Assembly (NCBI RefSeq): GCF_000150955.2
Contig: NC_011683.1
Coordinates: 186,001 to 250,000 of the forward strand
Source of the DNA: Phaeodactylum tricornutum CCAP 1055/1
Taxonomy: Eukaryota > Bacillariophyta > Bacillariophyceae > Surirellales > Neidiaceae
Direction: 5' to 3'
DNA: 64,000 bases
The notes under the pieces were generated by a model that saw nothing but the letters and a program-made list of their open reading frames with translations, did not search any database and had not been told where the DNA came from. A program made the position numbers and the translations under genes. Positions 21,459-31,417 of the stretch are shown here, piece by piece; position 1 is the first letter of the stretch, and each line of letters starts with the position of its first letter.

Positions 21459-22460
21459 ATGAAGCCAAAACCAATGGCAGCTGTAGCGTCGACGATGAAC
21501 GACAACGGTCTATGGCTCCCCGGTGCAACCACCAAGGAAGATAAGATTGAAAGATGGTGGGAGGTGAACCGCAAACATGACCCTCCTCTTAATCGCGGTG
21601 CCACTCCATTGATCGAACGCTGCATGCGAGTCCAAGGGTGGAACGAGTCTTTCGCCAAACGAACTTTGCGAGGCTACCGCCAATTTATGGAGCTCAAGTC
21701 TGTCATGAACGATTGGGAAGAAACAAAGCTATCGGCTCCCATTGCCATTCAGCAGATGTGGGAACAACACATTCTCGACAATCTCAACTATACCGATGAT
21801 TGCTTTTTGCTTTTCGGTCGTGTGATTGGTCATGACCCCGATGCTATTTTAAACGATAGGGCCACTCTTGATCGCATCAAAACTACAAAGATTGCCTTCC
21901 AGGCGCGCTATGGCGGGGATCTCGACCCGGAAGTCTGGGACTTTGGTCACTCTGATTTGGAGGGAATGACACTGGACGGAGACGACCTAGGTGGAACTCC
22001 GCAGCAAATGGCGCGTGGGAGGCTTCCAGTTGCAAACATTGATCGCGGGGCCTCGTTGTCGCCCCGTGCTCGTTCCATTGTGGTATCTACGGACGAAGCA
22101 GATCTTACAGGTCCCATGACGGAACAAATCCGAGTAGAGTCAGTACGCTCTAGATCTCCCACGAATCGAACGCGCTCTTTATCAAAGACTCCCAAATCAC
22201 CCAAATCCCCGACTGGCAACGACCCAATTACGATCTTTCTCCGTGACACTAATTCTGGCGAAGAAACTTACTTCTCACTCCGCTACCGCAGCACCCTCCG
22301 AATCGTCTTTACCGTGTTTGCCGAGCGCAAGGGACTCAGTCAAGAGAATCTCAAGTTTTCCTTCAATGGTCAATCGCTGACGGGATACGAAACACCTTAC
22401 AGCCTTGGCTTAGAAGATCGTGCCCGCATTGATGTTTTGATTGGTCAACGAAGGACATGA
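21459..22460 (+). CDS. diatom protein with ubiquitin-like (SUMO/Rad60-SLD-type) C-terminus
   Basis: A 333-residue single-exon protein. The N-terminal domain (about 35-155) has RTLRGYRQFMELKSVMNDWE, IQQMWEQHILDNLNYTDDC and GRVIGHDPDAIL; I know this as a domain recurring in several copies in diatom genomes (usual form GYRxFLxLKK, VDQMWHQHILD, VGHDPDG) without an assigned function. A Ser/Pro/Arg-rich linker follows (about 185-250, with repeated SPT/SKTPKSPKSP, likely phosphorylation sites). The C-terminal 75 residues, from PITIFLRDTNSGEETYF to SLGLEDRARIDVLIGQ, have the pattern of a ubiquitin-like beta-grasp fold as in SUMO and Rad60 SUMO-like domains. There is no C-terminal diglycine, so it is not a conjugating modifier; it more likely binds partners. 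No targeting signal is seen; nucleus or cytosol is likely. Confidence 0.65.
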   Translation: MKPKPMAAVASTMNDNGLWLPGATTKEDKIERWWEVNRKHDPPLNRGATPLIERCMRVQGWNESFAKRTLRGYRQFMELKSVMNDWEETKLSAPIAIQQMWEQHILDNLNYTDDCFLLFGRVIGHDPDAILNDRATLDRIKTTKIAFQARYGGDLDPEVWDFGHSDLEGMTLDGDDLGGTPQQMARGRLPVANIDRGASLSPRARSIVVSTDEADLTGPMTEQIRVESVRSRSPTNRTRSLSKTPKSPKSPTGNDPITIFLRDTNSGEETYFSLRYRSTLRIVFTVFAERKGLSQENLKFSFNGQSLTGYETPYSLGLEDRARIDVLIGQRRT

Positions 22461-23135
22461 GCTATTCAAGAAAATGGGGAGGCAACATGCTCGCTGTGAA
22501 ACAGGGGAGTCGAGCGATCCATTCTCTGGATGGAATTAGTGTGAAGCTCGTTCATTTTATTTAATCGTGAAAAACCATTAGCTCGTCCCTAGAAACAGGT
22601 GAAAGGGAAAGGCGACACTTATTAACAGTTACTTACATTAGGAATAAAACAGCCAAATTTTACATGTCCTGTATAGTATAAGCTACGCTATGCTGTGCAA
22701 CATGCTTCTTACCGGCGCCCCGTTCCCTTGGATGACAACCGTCTGCTATTGGAATGCAATTCGTTTTCGTTTCGGTCGATAAGCAGAAAGGTAATATACC
22801 CACAATTCCGGGCGGGACTGGTGGGTGACAGTTTCATTTCCTCTACCAAACGTGTGGGCATTTACGGCCATGATAGAATATTGACACCTCACCGGTATCC
22901 AATAGCGCTCCGATGCAGACTGCCAAGACGCCACTACCGCCAGAAGGTTGGTAGGAGTCATCCTAGTGAAGACTCACTGATTTTCATTCGAGCGAAGCTT
23001 TGCGGTTGACGATTGTTCTGGTACCAATCTGAAAAAGTAACCATGGCATATCGTCGCTTTTGTCTTACCAATGGCACAGCAGACGTCGACTCGACTGGCG
23101 GATCTCGGTCCCGTTTCGTTTGGAACTACGGAAGC
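22461..23135. other. intergenic, 5' flank of the LTR element
   Basis: No recognised gene. A short frame starting at an ATG at 23043 reads into the LTR element; see the finding on the insertion site. TTAACAGTTA at about 22624 is a near match to the recurring motif. Confidence 0.4.
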
Positions 23136-23140
23136 AAATA

Positions 23141-23346
23141 TGTTGATCCAACTCCTAGTAAGGACAACGTCTCACCAGAAGTTCAATCGCCTACTGCTAA
23201 ACGCCAAGTCGCTTCCGTCCCACACACAACGAATCACAGCCCCACAGTCCCTACGAATATCCAAGAGTACAATGTAGACTCATAATCTTCGTAGTTCATC
23301 GTTTTCCTCAACTGTGATCTTCATCGTCGTTTTGTGTTCTTCAATA
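23141..23346 (+). repeat. 5' LTR
   Basis: A 206-bp long terminal repeat that begins TGTTGATCC and ends TTCTTCAATA; identical to the 3' copy. Confidence 0.95.
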
Positions 23347-23421
23347 GAACTACGAAGCAACCCCACCGTCTTTACGCTCCCAGCCCTGCCCTACCGCCCA
23401 TCCGCCATCTCTTCGGTCCCG

Positions 23422-24480
23422 ATGTCGACCTCTGCTCACTTCAAACTGAGCGACTTTCCTCACAAAGTCCTGGATCCGATTGCCACCCTCACCGTCCCAC
23501 CGACTTACGCGACCATCAAACATGCCCAACGTCAGCTCATGACCAACGCAGCCGCCATCCCCACGCTCAACGGTGGCGGCGCCCACGGCCACATGGCCTT
23601 AACCCTCACCGCTCTCGCGTACGCCGACATCAGCGACGTCCCGTTCGTCATTCCCGTCGCTCCCCCTGCCAATCCGCCCCCCGGCGCCACGCAACCCCAA
23701 ATCACCGAGAATAACCGCGTTCACCAACGCGACGCTGACATTTACAACCTTTATGTCGCTGTTAACAACGCTCTCCGCCAACAGCTTCTCGATGCGATTC
23801 CCCGCATCTACGTACGCGCCCTCGCGCATCCCATGTTCGAGTTCAGCAACGTCACGTGCCTTGACTTGCTTTCGCACCTCTGGACCAAATACGGTACAAT
23901 CAAGCCCGCTGAGCTCCAGAAAAATTTCCAGTCAATGTTCACCCCGTGGAATACAACAGAACCGATTGAATCCGTTTTTCTCCAGCTCGACGAGGCCATC
24001 GCCTTCTCCGTCGACGGTAACGACCCCATCTCCGAAGCTGCCGCCGTACGAGCCGGCTATGAAGTCATCGCGCACTCTGGCCTGCTCCTCCTCGACTGCA
24101 AAGAATGGCGCAAATTACCCCTTGCTTCTCACACCCTTGCCAACTTTCAGCAGCACTTTTCCCTTGCCGACGACGACCGGCGCCTTACGGCCACCACTGG
24201 TTCCCTCGGCTATGCCAACGTTCTCGCTGCAACCCCCTCTCTGACTCCAGCCACGGTTTCCGACACCCTCAGCCTTCCCTTCTCCGCGCTCTCTGTGTCA
24301 CAGACTTCCGTCTCCTCTCCGGATATGACCTATTGCTGGACCCATGGGACCAGCAAGAACCGACGCCATACGAGCGCCACGTGCAAGAACAAGGCCCCTG
24401 GCCATCGCGACGACGCGACCGCCACCAACACTCTCGGCGGATCCACCAAGGTTTGGACCGCTCCCAAGCCCCCTGAATAG
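23422..24480 (+). CDS. gag: copia-type gag (capsid) protein
   Basis: Open frame of about 350 residues with the helical copia gag fold (segments such as MSTSAHFKLSDFPHKVL and a later CWTHGTSKN cysteine/histidine-containing stretch). Start taken at the first ATG after the 5' LTR in this frame. Part of the LTR element; described here as a fossil part only. Confidence 0.75.
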   Translation: MSTSAHFKLSDFPHKVLDPIATLTVPPTYATIKHAQRQLMTNAAAIPTLNGGGAHGHMALTLTALAYADISDVPFVIPVAPPANPPPGATQPQITENNRVHQRDADIYNLYVAVNNALRQQLLDAIPRIYVRALAHPMFEFSNVTCLDLLSHLWTKYGTIKPAELQKNFQSMFTPWNTTEPIESVFLQLDEAIAFSVDGNDPISEAAAVRAGYEVIAHSGLLLLDCKEWRKLPLASHTLANFQQHFSLADDDRRLTATTGSLGYANVLAATPSLTPATVSDTLSLPFSALSVSQTSVSSPDMTYCWTHGTSKNRRHTSATCKNKAPGHRDDATATNTLGGSTKVWTAPKPPE

Positions 24481-24501
24481 GAAAGAGGGACGGCTACGCC
24501 G

Positions 24502-27500
24502 ATGGTTAACTCTAGTAATACCGATTATTTAAATCATATTACTAGTCTTAATTCATCTGTAGCCCCCTCCCCGCCTAGTTCCCATACCTCGGCCATTGCC
24601 GACACCGGTTGCACCGGCCATTACATCACCGTCAACTGCCCCCACACCCACAAACTTCCTGCACGCCCCAGCCTTGCCGTCCGTGTCCCTAACGGCGCCG
24701 TCCTCCGCTCAAGCCACATTGCCACCCTGGCCCTCCCTGGCTTCTCCCCTTCTGCTTGCCAGGCCCACATCTTCCCCGGGCTTACCTCGCACCCACTCAT
24801 TTCGATTGGACAACTTTGTGACGACGGCTGCACTGCCACTTTCTCAGCCACTCGCCTCGAGATCCACCGCGACACTACACTACTCCTCTCCGGCACTCGT
24901 GCACCCACTACCGGCCTCTGGCACCTTGATCTTACCCCTGCCAAGCCTCCTGCCACAGCCCACGCTCTAGTTCCCAACACTCCCCTCGCTGACCGCATCG
25001 CTTTTGTTCATGCCTCGCTCTTCTCCCCGGCGATCTCCACATGGTGCCAGGCCCTCGACTCCGGCCATCTTGCAACCTTTCCTGAACTTTCCTCCCGCCA
25101 GGTCCGCAAGTATCCACCTCGTTCCCCCGCCATGGTCAAGGGCCACCTCGACCAACAACGCGCAAACCTTCGATCCACCAAGCTTCCCCCTGTCGGTTCC
25201 CCCATCACGACGGCACCCCCTGCCGCCGCTGTGCCCGACCTTGACCCTCCCGACGCCCACCCCGTCACACGCACGCACCATGTCTTTGCTGCTCACCAGC
25301 GCGTCACCGGCCAAATATACACGGACCAACCTGGCCGTTTCCTCACTCCTTCAAGTTCAGGCCACAACGACATGCTTGTTCTTTATGATTACGACAGCAA
25401 CGCTATCCACGTCGAACTCATGAAGAACAAGTCCGGCCCCGAGATTCTGGCCGCTTATAAACGCGCTCATGCTCTTTTCACCCAGCGAGGCCTCCGTCCC
25501 CAACTCCAGCGGCTTGACAACGAAGCCTCTGCCGCCCTCCAGTCCTTCATGACCTCAGAGCACGTTGACTTTCAGCTGGCACCCCCCCATCTACACCGTC
25601 GTAATGCAGCCGAACGGGCCATCCGCACCTTCAAGAACCACTTTATCGCTGGCCTATGCACCACTAACCCGGATTTTCCATTGCACCTTTGGGACCGCCT
25701 CCTCCCACAGGCCCTTATCACCCTCAATCTTCTTCGTCGCTCCCGCATCAATCCTAAGCTGTCCGCCCACGCCCAGCTTCATGGTGCTTTCGACTACAAC
25801 CGCACCCCGCTTGCTCCACCTGGCACTCGCGTCTTAGTTCATGTCAAGCCGTCCGTCCGCGAAACTTGGGCCCCCCATGCTGTTGAAGGTTGGTACCTTG
25901 GCCCCGCCCTGCACCATTACCGTTGCCACCGCGTCTGGGTCACAGAAACACGTGCCGAACGCGTTGCTGACACCCTTTCCTGGTTCCCGACCCGCATTCC
26001 CATGCCCGCAGCTTCGTCCACCGACCGCGCCCTGGCCGCCGCCCGCGACCTAGTCCATGCCCTCCAGAATCCTTCCCCTTCGTCTCCGTTCGCCCCCCTC
26101 GATGCCACCCAGCACCAGGCACTCACAGATCTTGCCACCCTCTTTGCCACCGTGGCCACCCCGACCGACGATCCCCCTGCCCCCGCAACTCCCCTTGCTC
26201 AGGTCCGTTTTGCCGTTCCTCTTGTCACGGCCGAACATGCCCCGGCACTTCCGAGGGTGCCCATTCCGGCCCCAGCACTTCCGAGGGTGCCCACCATGGC
26301 CACCTATCACTCTCGCACCGGTAACCCAGGCCGTCGCCGCCGCAAAGCACGCAAACAACCGGCAACCCCAACCCTAGTACCGGCGCATCCACACAACACC
26401 CGCACCCGGCCCTTTCTTGTCCCGGCCTCCGCCAACGCTGTTGTCGACCCCGCCACCGGCGCCTCATTGGAATATCGCCACCTGCGCTCCGGCCCTGACG
26501 CTCCTGATTGGATTCACGCCGCAGCTAACGAAATTGGCAGGCTCACCCAAGGTAACCCACCCCACAGCACCACTGGCAGCCAAACCATGCACTTCATCGC
26601 GCATACTGCCCTTCCTCCCGGTCGCAAGGCCACCTACTTGCGCATCGTAGCCAGCATTCGCCCTCAAAAGGCGGAACCCAAGCGCATCCGGTTCACCGTT
26701 GGTGGCAACTTAGTTCAATACCCCGGAAAGGTTAGCACCCCAACTGCTGACATCACCACCGCCAAGATCCTCTTCAATAGTGTCCTCTCCACGCCCGCCG
26801 CCAAATTCATGTGCATTGACATCAAGGATTTCTATCTTGGCACCCCCATGGCTCGGTACGAATACATGCGCATCCCGGTTCCCGATATCCCTCCCACCAT
26901 CATGGCTCATTACCAGTTAGCTCCACTCATTCACAACAACTCTGTTACCGTCGAAATTCGCAAAGGTATGTACGGCCTTCCCCAAGCCGGTATTCTCGCC
27001 CACGACCGTCTTGTTGAACACCTTGCTGCACACGGCTACGTTAAGACGAAGCATACCGCTGGCCTATTTCGACACGTCACGCGCCCTATTCAGTTTACCC
27101 TAGTTGTGGACGACTTTGGAGTGAAATACACTGGCACCGAACACGCTCAACACCTTATCGACACTCTCCAAGCGCTTTACACCATCACCATTGACTGGGA
27201 CGGCACTCGTTATCTCGGACTTACACTTACTTGGGATTATGAGCGTCGAACCCTCGACATGTCCATGCCCGACTACATCGACCAAGCCCTAACCCGCTTT
27301 CAACGCTCGCCCCCTGTTACGCCTCAACATGCGCCTCACCCTTGGACCCCTCCAACTTATGGCGTTGCAACTCAACTCACACCAGTCCCTGATACCACTG
27401 AACCTCTCAATGCATCCGACAAGACCCACCTGCAAGAAATCATCGGAACCCTACTTTATTACGCTAGGGCTGTCGACTCGACCATTCTCGTGGCTCTCGG

Positions 27501-28323
27501 CACTCTGGCCTCGGCACAGTCAACTGCAACCCAAGCGACCCTTCACGCTGCCGAACATTTACTTGACTACTGTGCCACTCACCCACACGCTACGGTACGG
27601 TTTCGGGCTAGCGACATGTGTTTACACATTCATAGTGACGCGTCATACCTTTCCGAGTCGAAAGCCCGTTCGCGTGCTGCAGGTCACTTTTTCCTCAGCC
27701 GTCGACCCAACGATCCCAATGCTGCTCCCGCTCCGACTGCTCCGGACCCTCCAAATAATGGCGCCATTCACACGCATAGCTCCATCATGTCCGTGGTTCT
27801 CTCGTCAGCCACCGAAGCAGAACTCGGTGCCCTCTTTTACAACGCCAAGGACGCCACCGCTTTCCGGGTCACTCTCGACGAACTTGGCCACACACAGCCA
27901 CCTACGCCTATCCAAACCGATAACGCCTGTGCCTCCGGGATTGCCAACGAAACCATCAAGCAACGACGTTCTAAAGCCATTGACATGCGTTTCTATTGGG
28001 TTAAAGACCGCGTCGAGCAAAAACAGTTTATTATTTACTGGCGACCCGGCCTCACAAATTTGGCCGACTATTTCTCCAAGCATCATTCTCCCGCACATCA
28101 TCGCAAAATGCGCTCGCACTACCTTCTCGAACAGTCACCCACCAATGACAAAGCAACTTCTCATTTGCAGCGAGGGTGTGTTGATCCAACTCCTAGTAAG
28201 GACAACGTCTCACCAGAAGTTCAATCGCCTACTGCTAAACGCCAAGTCGCTTCCGTCCCACACACAACGAATCACAGCCCCACAGTCCCTACGAATATCC
28301 AAGAGTACAATGTAGACTCATAA
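24502..28323 (+). CDS. pol: copia-type pol polyprotein
   Basis: A long frame of about 1270 residues following gag in the same frame. Parts in order: aspartic protease (DTGCTGHYI), integrase core, reverse transcriptase (IDIKDFYLGTPM, GMYGLPQAGI, VDDFG), and RNase H (HSDASYL). The frame runs on into the 3' LTR. Part of the LTR element. Confidence 0.85.
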   Translation: MVNSSNTDYLNHITSLNSSVAPSPPSSHTSAIADTGCTGHYITVNCPHTHKLPARPSLAVRVPNGAVLRSSHIATLALPGFSPSACQAHIFPGLTSHPLISIGQLCDDGCTATFSATRLEIHRDTTLLLSGTRAPTTGLWHLDLTPAKPPATAHALVPNTPLADRIAFVHASLFSPAISTWCQALDSGHLATFPELSSRQVRKYPPRSPAMVKGHLDQQRANLRSTKLPPVGSPITTAPPAAAVPDLDPPDAHPVTRTHHVFAAHQRVTGQIYTDQPGRFLTPSSSGHNDMLVLYDYDSNAIHVELMKNKSGPEILAAYKRAHALFTQRGLRPQLQRLDNEASAALQSFMTSEHVDFQLAPPHLHRRNAAERAIRTFKNHFIAGLCTTNPDFPLHLWDRLLPQALITLNLLRRSRINPKLSAHAQLHGAFDYNRTPLAPPGTRVLVHVKPSVRETWAPHAVEGWYLGPALHHYRCHRVWVTETRAERVADTLSWFPTRIPMPAASSTDRALAAARDLVHALQNPSPSSPFAPLDATQHQALTDLATLFATVATPTDDPPAPATPLAQVRFAVPLVTAEHAPALPRVPIPAPALPRVPTMATYHSRTGNPGRRRRKARKQPATPTLVPAHPHNTRTRPFLVPASANAVVDPATGASLEYRHLRSGPDAPDWIHAAANEIGRLTQGNPPHSTTGSQTMHFIAHTALPPGRKATYLRIVASIRPQKAEPKRIRFTVGGNLVQYPGKVSTPTADITTAKILFNSVLSTPAAKFMCIDIKDFYLGTPMARYEYMRIPVPDIPPTIMAHYQLAPLIHNNSVTVEIRKGMYGLPQAGILAHDRLVEHLAAHGYVKTKHTAGLFRHVTRPIQFTLVVDDFGVKYTGTEHAQHLIDTLQALYTITIDWDGTRYLGLTLTWDYERRTLDMSMPDYIDQALTRFQRSPPVTPQHAPHPWTPPTYGVATQLTPVPDTTEPLNASDKTHLQEIIGTLLYYARAVDSTILVALGTLASAQSTATQATLHAAEHLLDYCATHPHATVRFRASDMCLHIHSDASYLSESKARSRAAGHFFLSRRPNDPNAAPAPTAPDPPNNGAIHTHSSIMSVVLSSATEAELGALFYNAKDATAFRVTLDELGHTQPPTPIQTDNACASGIANETIKQRRSKAIDMRFYWVKDRVEQKQFIIYWRPGLTNLADYFSKHHSPAHHRKMRSHYLLEQSPTNDKATSHLQRGCVDPTPSKDNVSPEVQSPTAKRQVASVPHTTNHSPTVPTNIQEYNVDS

Positions 28324-28384
28324 TCTTCGTAGTTCATCGTTTTCCTCAACTGTGATCTTCATCGTCGTTTTGTGTTCTTCAATA
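28179..28384 (+). repeat. 3' LTR
   Basis: A 206-bp repeat identical to the 5' LTR, followed directly by the target duplication AAATA. A short purine-rich stretch (CGAGGG) just before it is in polypurine-tract position. Confidence 0.95.
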
Positions 28385-28389
28385 AAATA

Positions 28390-28885
28390 TGAGGATCGAA
28401 AAGTGTCGATTTTACGCTAGCTGCTGACTGTGAGTCCCATGAAGATCAGTTCAAATGAAAACACGAATGTGTGTGCACGGTATTTTGCGGTAGGACATTT
28501 CGTTGACTGTAATGACATTTCTAATCAAGTTGCCCAGACTTTTTCTGCACCACGAACGAGACATAACGTTTGGAGCCAACGCGTTTCTCTTGATCCCCTT
28601 TCTCGTTACGACGGGGTCCTACAGTTTGGCCCACCGCTCAATTCTCTGCGATTTCAAGACTTCTGGGTTACGCGAAGAGTACGGGCAATTTGCTTCGGTC
28701 GCTACGTCCATTTTTCCACTCTCCATGAGGTGCGTGCCAAAGATACGTTTACAGATAACATTTGGCGGATTTTCGTTGTTTTGTGCACTGTGCAGTAAGA
28801 CTAACGCCACCAGCAAGCACAGAATTATTTAGAAGTATACATAGTCTTACCGACGATCACAACGAGCTCCAACGGACACACAGCG
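28390..28885. promoter_or_regulatory. intergenic, 5' region of the START-like gene
   Basis: Between the LTR element and the START-like gene. Contains TGACTGTGA at 28425-28433, one of the recurring intergenic motifs, and TTGACTGTAAT near 28503. No gene seen. Confidence 0.35.
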
Positions 28886-29953
28886 ATGGTGAACTTTCCA
28901 ATTGTCAAGACCGCGGCACGGCAAGACACGTCTTCGACAGCTACCAGTACCTGTGCAACTACCGCCGACAGCAACTTGAGTAGTGGCGATGTTTCGTGCT
29001 TGACCGACGCCGAACTCGCTATTGAAGCGGAGCGCCTGTTTCGCGACGATCAGCTGTTGGCCGGTGCCCGTCTGTTGCGTCGCGTGCAGGATGCCAATCT
29101 CATCACGGACGAGCTTCGCCATTTTCTCGAACTGGCCACCATCAGTGAAAGGATTCGCAAAGATCTGACCGAGCCCACATCGGAAGGCTGGACCAAGCAA
29201 GGGGAATCGCACGGCAACCGCGACTTTACCACGTACTACAAAATCGAAGACGGTGGCAAGCTGAAGTGTCGTATTGAGTCGGTCATTGAATCATCTCTGT
29301 ACGTTCCTTTCCTGGCGGTCATGAACGAAACGGAGTTGTACGATACCTGGGTGCCAAAGTGGAGATTTCCTTTCAAGCTTGGCATCAGTCGTTCGAAAAA
29401 GCTGGCTCAGAGAGCTCGGCTCGACCAAGTGGTGCAGCTCACTGTCGACCTACCGTGGCCCATGAACAAGCGTGAGATTGTTTTTTGGGGGTTCGCCGAA
29501 GAAGATGGGATGGCGAATCGTAACGTAGGAGCCAAGCTGCAGTCCGTAGGCGAGGGGTTTGACAATGGTCTGGTACCGTCCGTAGATCGCGGCGTAGTCC
29601 GTATGGATTTCGAAGCCGACTTTCTGTTCCGACCATGTCCGGAAGATCACTCTGCTCTGGATAAAACCGAAGGAAAGTACCCCGAGGGAGAAAGTAAGAT
29701 CCTCTTGACGTTTGTCATGTACTGTGACCCCAAAGTCAGCTTTGTGCCGCATTCCTTTATGAACTTCTGCACTCGTACAGCCGTCGGGACTGTTTGGCGA
29801 ATGATCTTGCACGTAGCCGAACAAGTCCGCGCAGGGGAGCGCCCGGTCCACGCCGAAGTGATTGCCCACAAACGAGACTTTTACGATTGGGTAGAGGAAC
29901 GATCAGCTTACATTACTGGTGACTATGGCCCCCCACCCAAAGTCCACTCTTAA
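28886..29953 (+). CDS. START-like lipid-binding domain protein
   Basis: A 355-residue soluble protein. The N-terminal 110 residues are Thr/Ser-rich and then helical (AELAIEAERLFRDDQLLAGA). From about 115 the pattern fits a START/Bet v1-like fold: TTYYKIEDGGKLKCRIESVI, VMNETELYDTWVPKW, VQLTVDLPWPMNKREIVFWG, and a final amphipathic helix around FMNFCTRTAVGTVWRM. The VDLPWPMNKRE segment resembles the PxP(x)SxRD strand of START proteins such as StarD and PC-transfer proteins. No signal peptide or membrane span is seen, so a cytosolic lipid-transfer or lipid-sensing role is likely; the lipid is unknown. The start at 28886 follows AGCG and is the first ATG of the frame. It lies 500 bp downstream of the LTR element, so its expression could be affected by that insertion. 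Confidence 0.65.
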   Translation: MVNFPIVKTAARQDTSSTATSTCATTADSNLSSGDVSCLTDAELAIEAERLFRDDQLLAGARLLRRVQDANLITDELRHFLELATISERIRKDLTEPTSEGWTKQGESHGNRDFTTYYKIEDGGKLKCRIESVIESSLYVPFLAVMNETELYDTWVPKWRFPFKLGISRSKKLAQRARLDQVVQLTVDLPWPMNKREIVFWGFAEEDGMANRNVGAKLQSVGEGFDNGLVPSVDRGVVRMDFEADFLFRPCPEDHSALDKTEGKYPEGESKILLTFVMYCDPKVSFVPHSFMNFCTRTAVGTVWRMILHVAEQVRAGERPVHAEVIAHKRDFYDWVEERSAYITGDYGPPPKVHS

Positions 29954-30023
29954 CTCCTATTCCTACACCCATTCTTTGCGCCAAAAATGGAAAGTCTCTT
30001 TGCCTATTATAGTCTGCTCTCGT

Positions 30024-30697
30024 TAGCTTTTCAATCTTATGTCAAATTTGAACATCGCCGTAGTGGCATCAAACGGATTGTTCATTTTGCATGATTCTCC
30101 GTTAGGCTTCCACTTGTTGGAATGCTGTAACCGCAAAGTATCCCAAAAGGGTACATTCGGAAGAAAATTCACATCGATGAATGTTTATCTAGTGCCAACA
30201 AATCCCTCATTCTCCACCATTGTGGTTATACCATCATCGGCATACTCAGGATGCTGCCCGACGAAGAGCCTTCCATCTTCTTCGTACTTCTTACTGGATG
30301 ACATCGTCAATCTTTGGCTTCTCAAAGTACGCTATTCCTGTATAATCAAAAAGGTAAACTGTGAATCGATCCTTTTCTGCTGTGTGATAGGAAAGGAAAG
30401 GAAGTTCCAACGTCATTTTGAGCCAATTATCGAAAAAAATTCGGCGGCTATTTCTGTCACCTTACATCCCGTAGTTTTCACTATCACGTCGCCCAGGTTC
30501 GTAACACGCGTTTCCAATATTCTGTTACCATTCCGGGGAACCTAAGATATCGGAATTCAATTGCCCGGGAAATGTCCATGCCGATAGACGTATCGTTCCA
30601 GCTCTGGCGAATGATGTCTCAATGAAGGAAAGCCTACAGATTCACTTGCAAAGATGAGCCCCAAAAACTCTGGTTGCACGCGAAATTTCATGTTCAT
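30024..30697 (-). pseudogene. decayed gene of unknown family
   Basis: Read leftward, protein-like sequence runs from about 30697 (MNMKFRVQPEFLGLIFASES, then ERYVYRHGHFPGN) through NLGDVIVKTTGCKVTEIAAE, DNWLKMTLELPFLSYHTAEK and DRFTVYLFDYTGIAYFEKP to GQHPEYADDGITTMVENEG and NVPFWDTLRLQHSNKW, ending at a stop at 30024. It is interrupted about four times, so it is a broken gene. The rightward open frame across the same bases (30039-30545) is the poorer fit. Family not recognised; no membrane span. Confidence 0.5.
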
Positions 30698-31417
30698 TGA
30701 AGGACGGTGGAAGGTTCGTCCTGTATTTTGTGTAATCAGCGATTCTGCTCATCAAGACAAAGACGACTTGCTGATTTCTGAGTAGATACACGTTGGCGTT
30801 GTGGAGGCAAGGTCTTGTTGGGGAGACGACAAACGGTTGAAAAAGGTGTCAACTTTGTTTCAGAATCGATATATGAGACGCCAAGTGTGATCGCCAGTCA
30901 CGCACTATCAACGCTGTGCGATTTCGGTAGAGAAACTTCTTTGAAACATGCTCTGGATAGTACTCTGTTAGTGTCGCCTGGATTGTTTCTACATGTATAG
31001 GGTGTTCGGTTTGACAGTGGCATAGCGAAAAGCCTCGGCGGCAAACCGTCTTTCTTCTTTCATCGGGTTTGGTTCGCTTGTGTTGTCGTTACTTTTACAC
31101 GCACCGTCAAAAGACGGCTTTCTTTCTAATAGTGTATTGGAAGGTTATCTTCTCGCCGGATTTTTGAAACAGAAGGAGGGCGACCCAGGACGCGACATGC
31201 GAATTTTGTAGTCTTGGACAAAAAGGACCGCCCACGCGAAGCAAGCGACAAGGTGGGGGCTGCGTCTACCAGTACGTCGACATTATTTGGCCAGTCTTGT
31301 CCAATCGCAAAGATGAATTCAAAAGGTTCACTGTCAAATAGGAAATATCACCATATCAGAACGTACTATCTAAGAGCAGTGCGCAAACACGAAATAGCGA
31401 GTTTGAGCTGGTATTAC

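Larger units (their letters stand above)
23136..28389 (+). mobile_element. Ty1/copia LTR retrotransposon, CoDi-like, looks whole
   Basis: Complete-looking element of about 5.24 kb between 206-bp LTRs, flanked by the 5-bp target duplication AAATA (23136-23140 and 28385-28389). Order is LTR, gag, pol (protease, integrase, reverse transcriptase, RNase H), LTR; integrase before reverse transcriptase defines the copia order. By my reading the two LTRs are identical over all 206 bases, so the insertion is recent. The internal region is rich in C, unlike the host spacers around it. Copia elements of this general type are the dominant LTR group in diatoms. Confidence 0.93.

Noticed and set aside
30039-30545. 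Rightward 168-residue frame
   Set aside because: The opposite strand reads as better protein in this stretch, with protein-like blocks that continue beyond both ends of the rightward frame.
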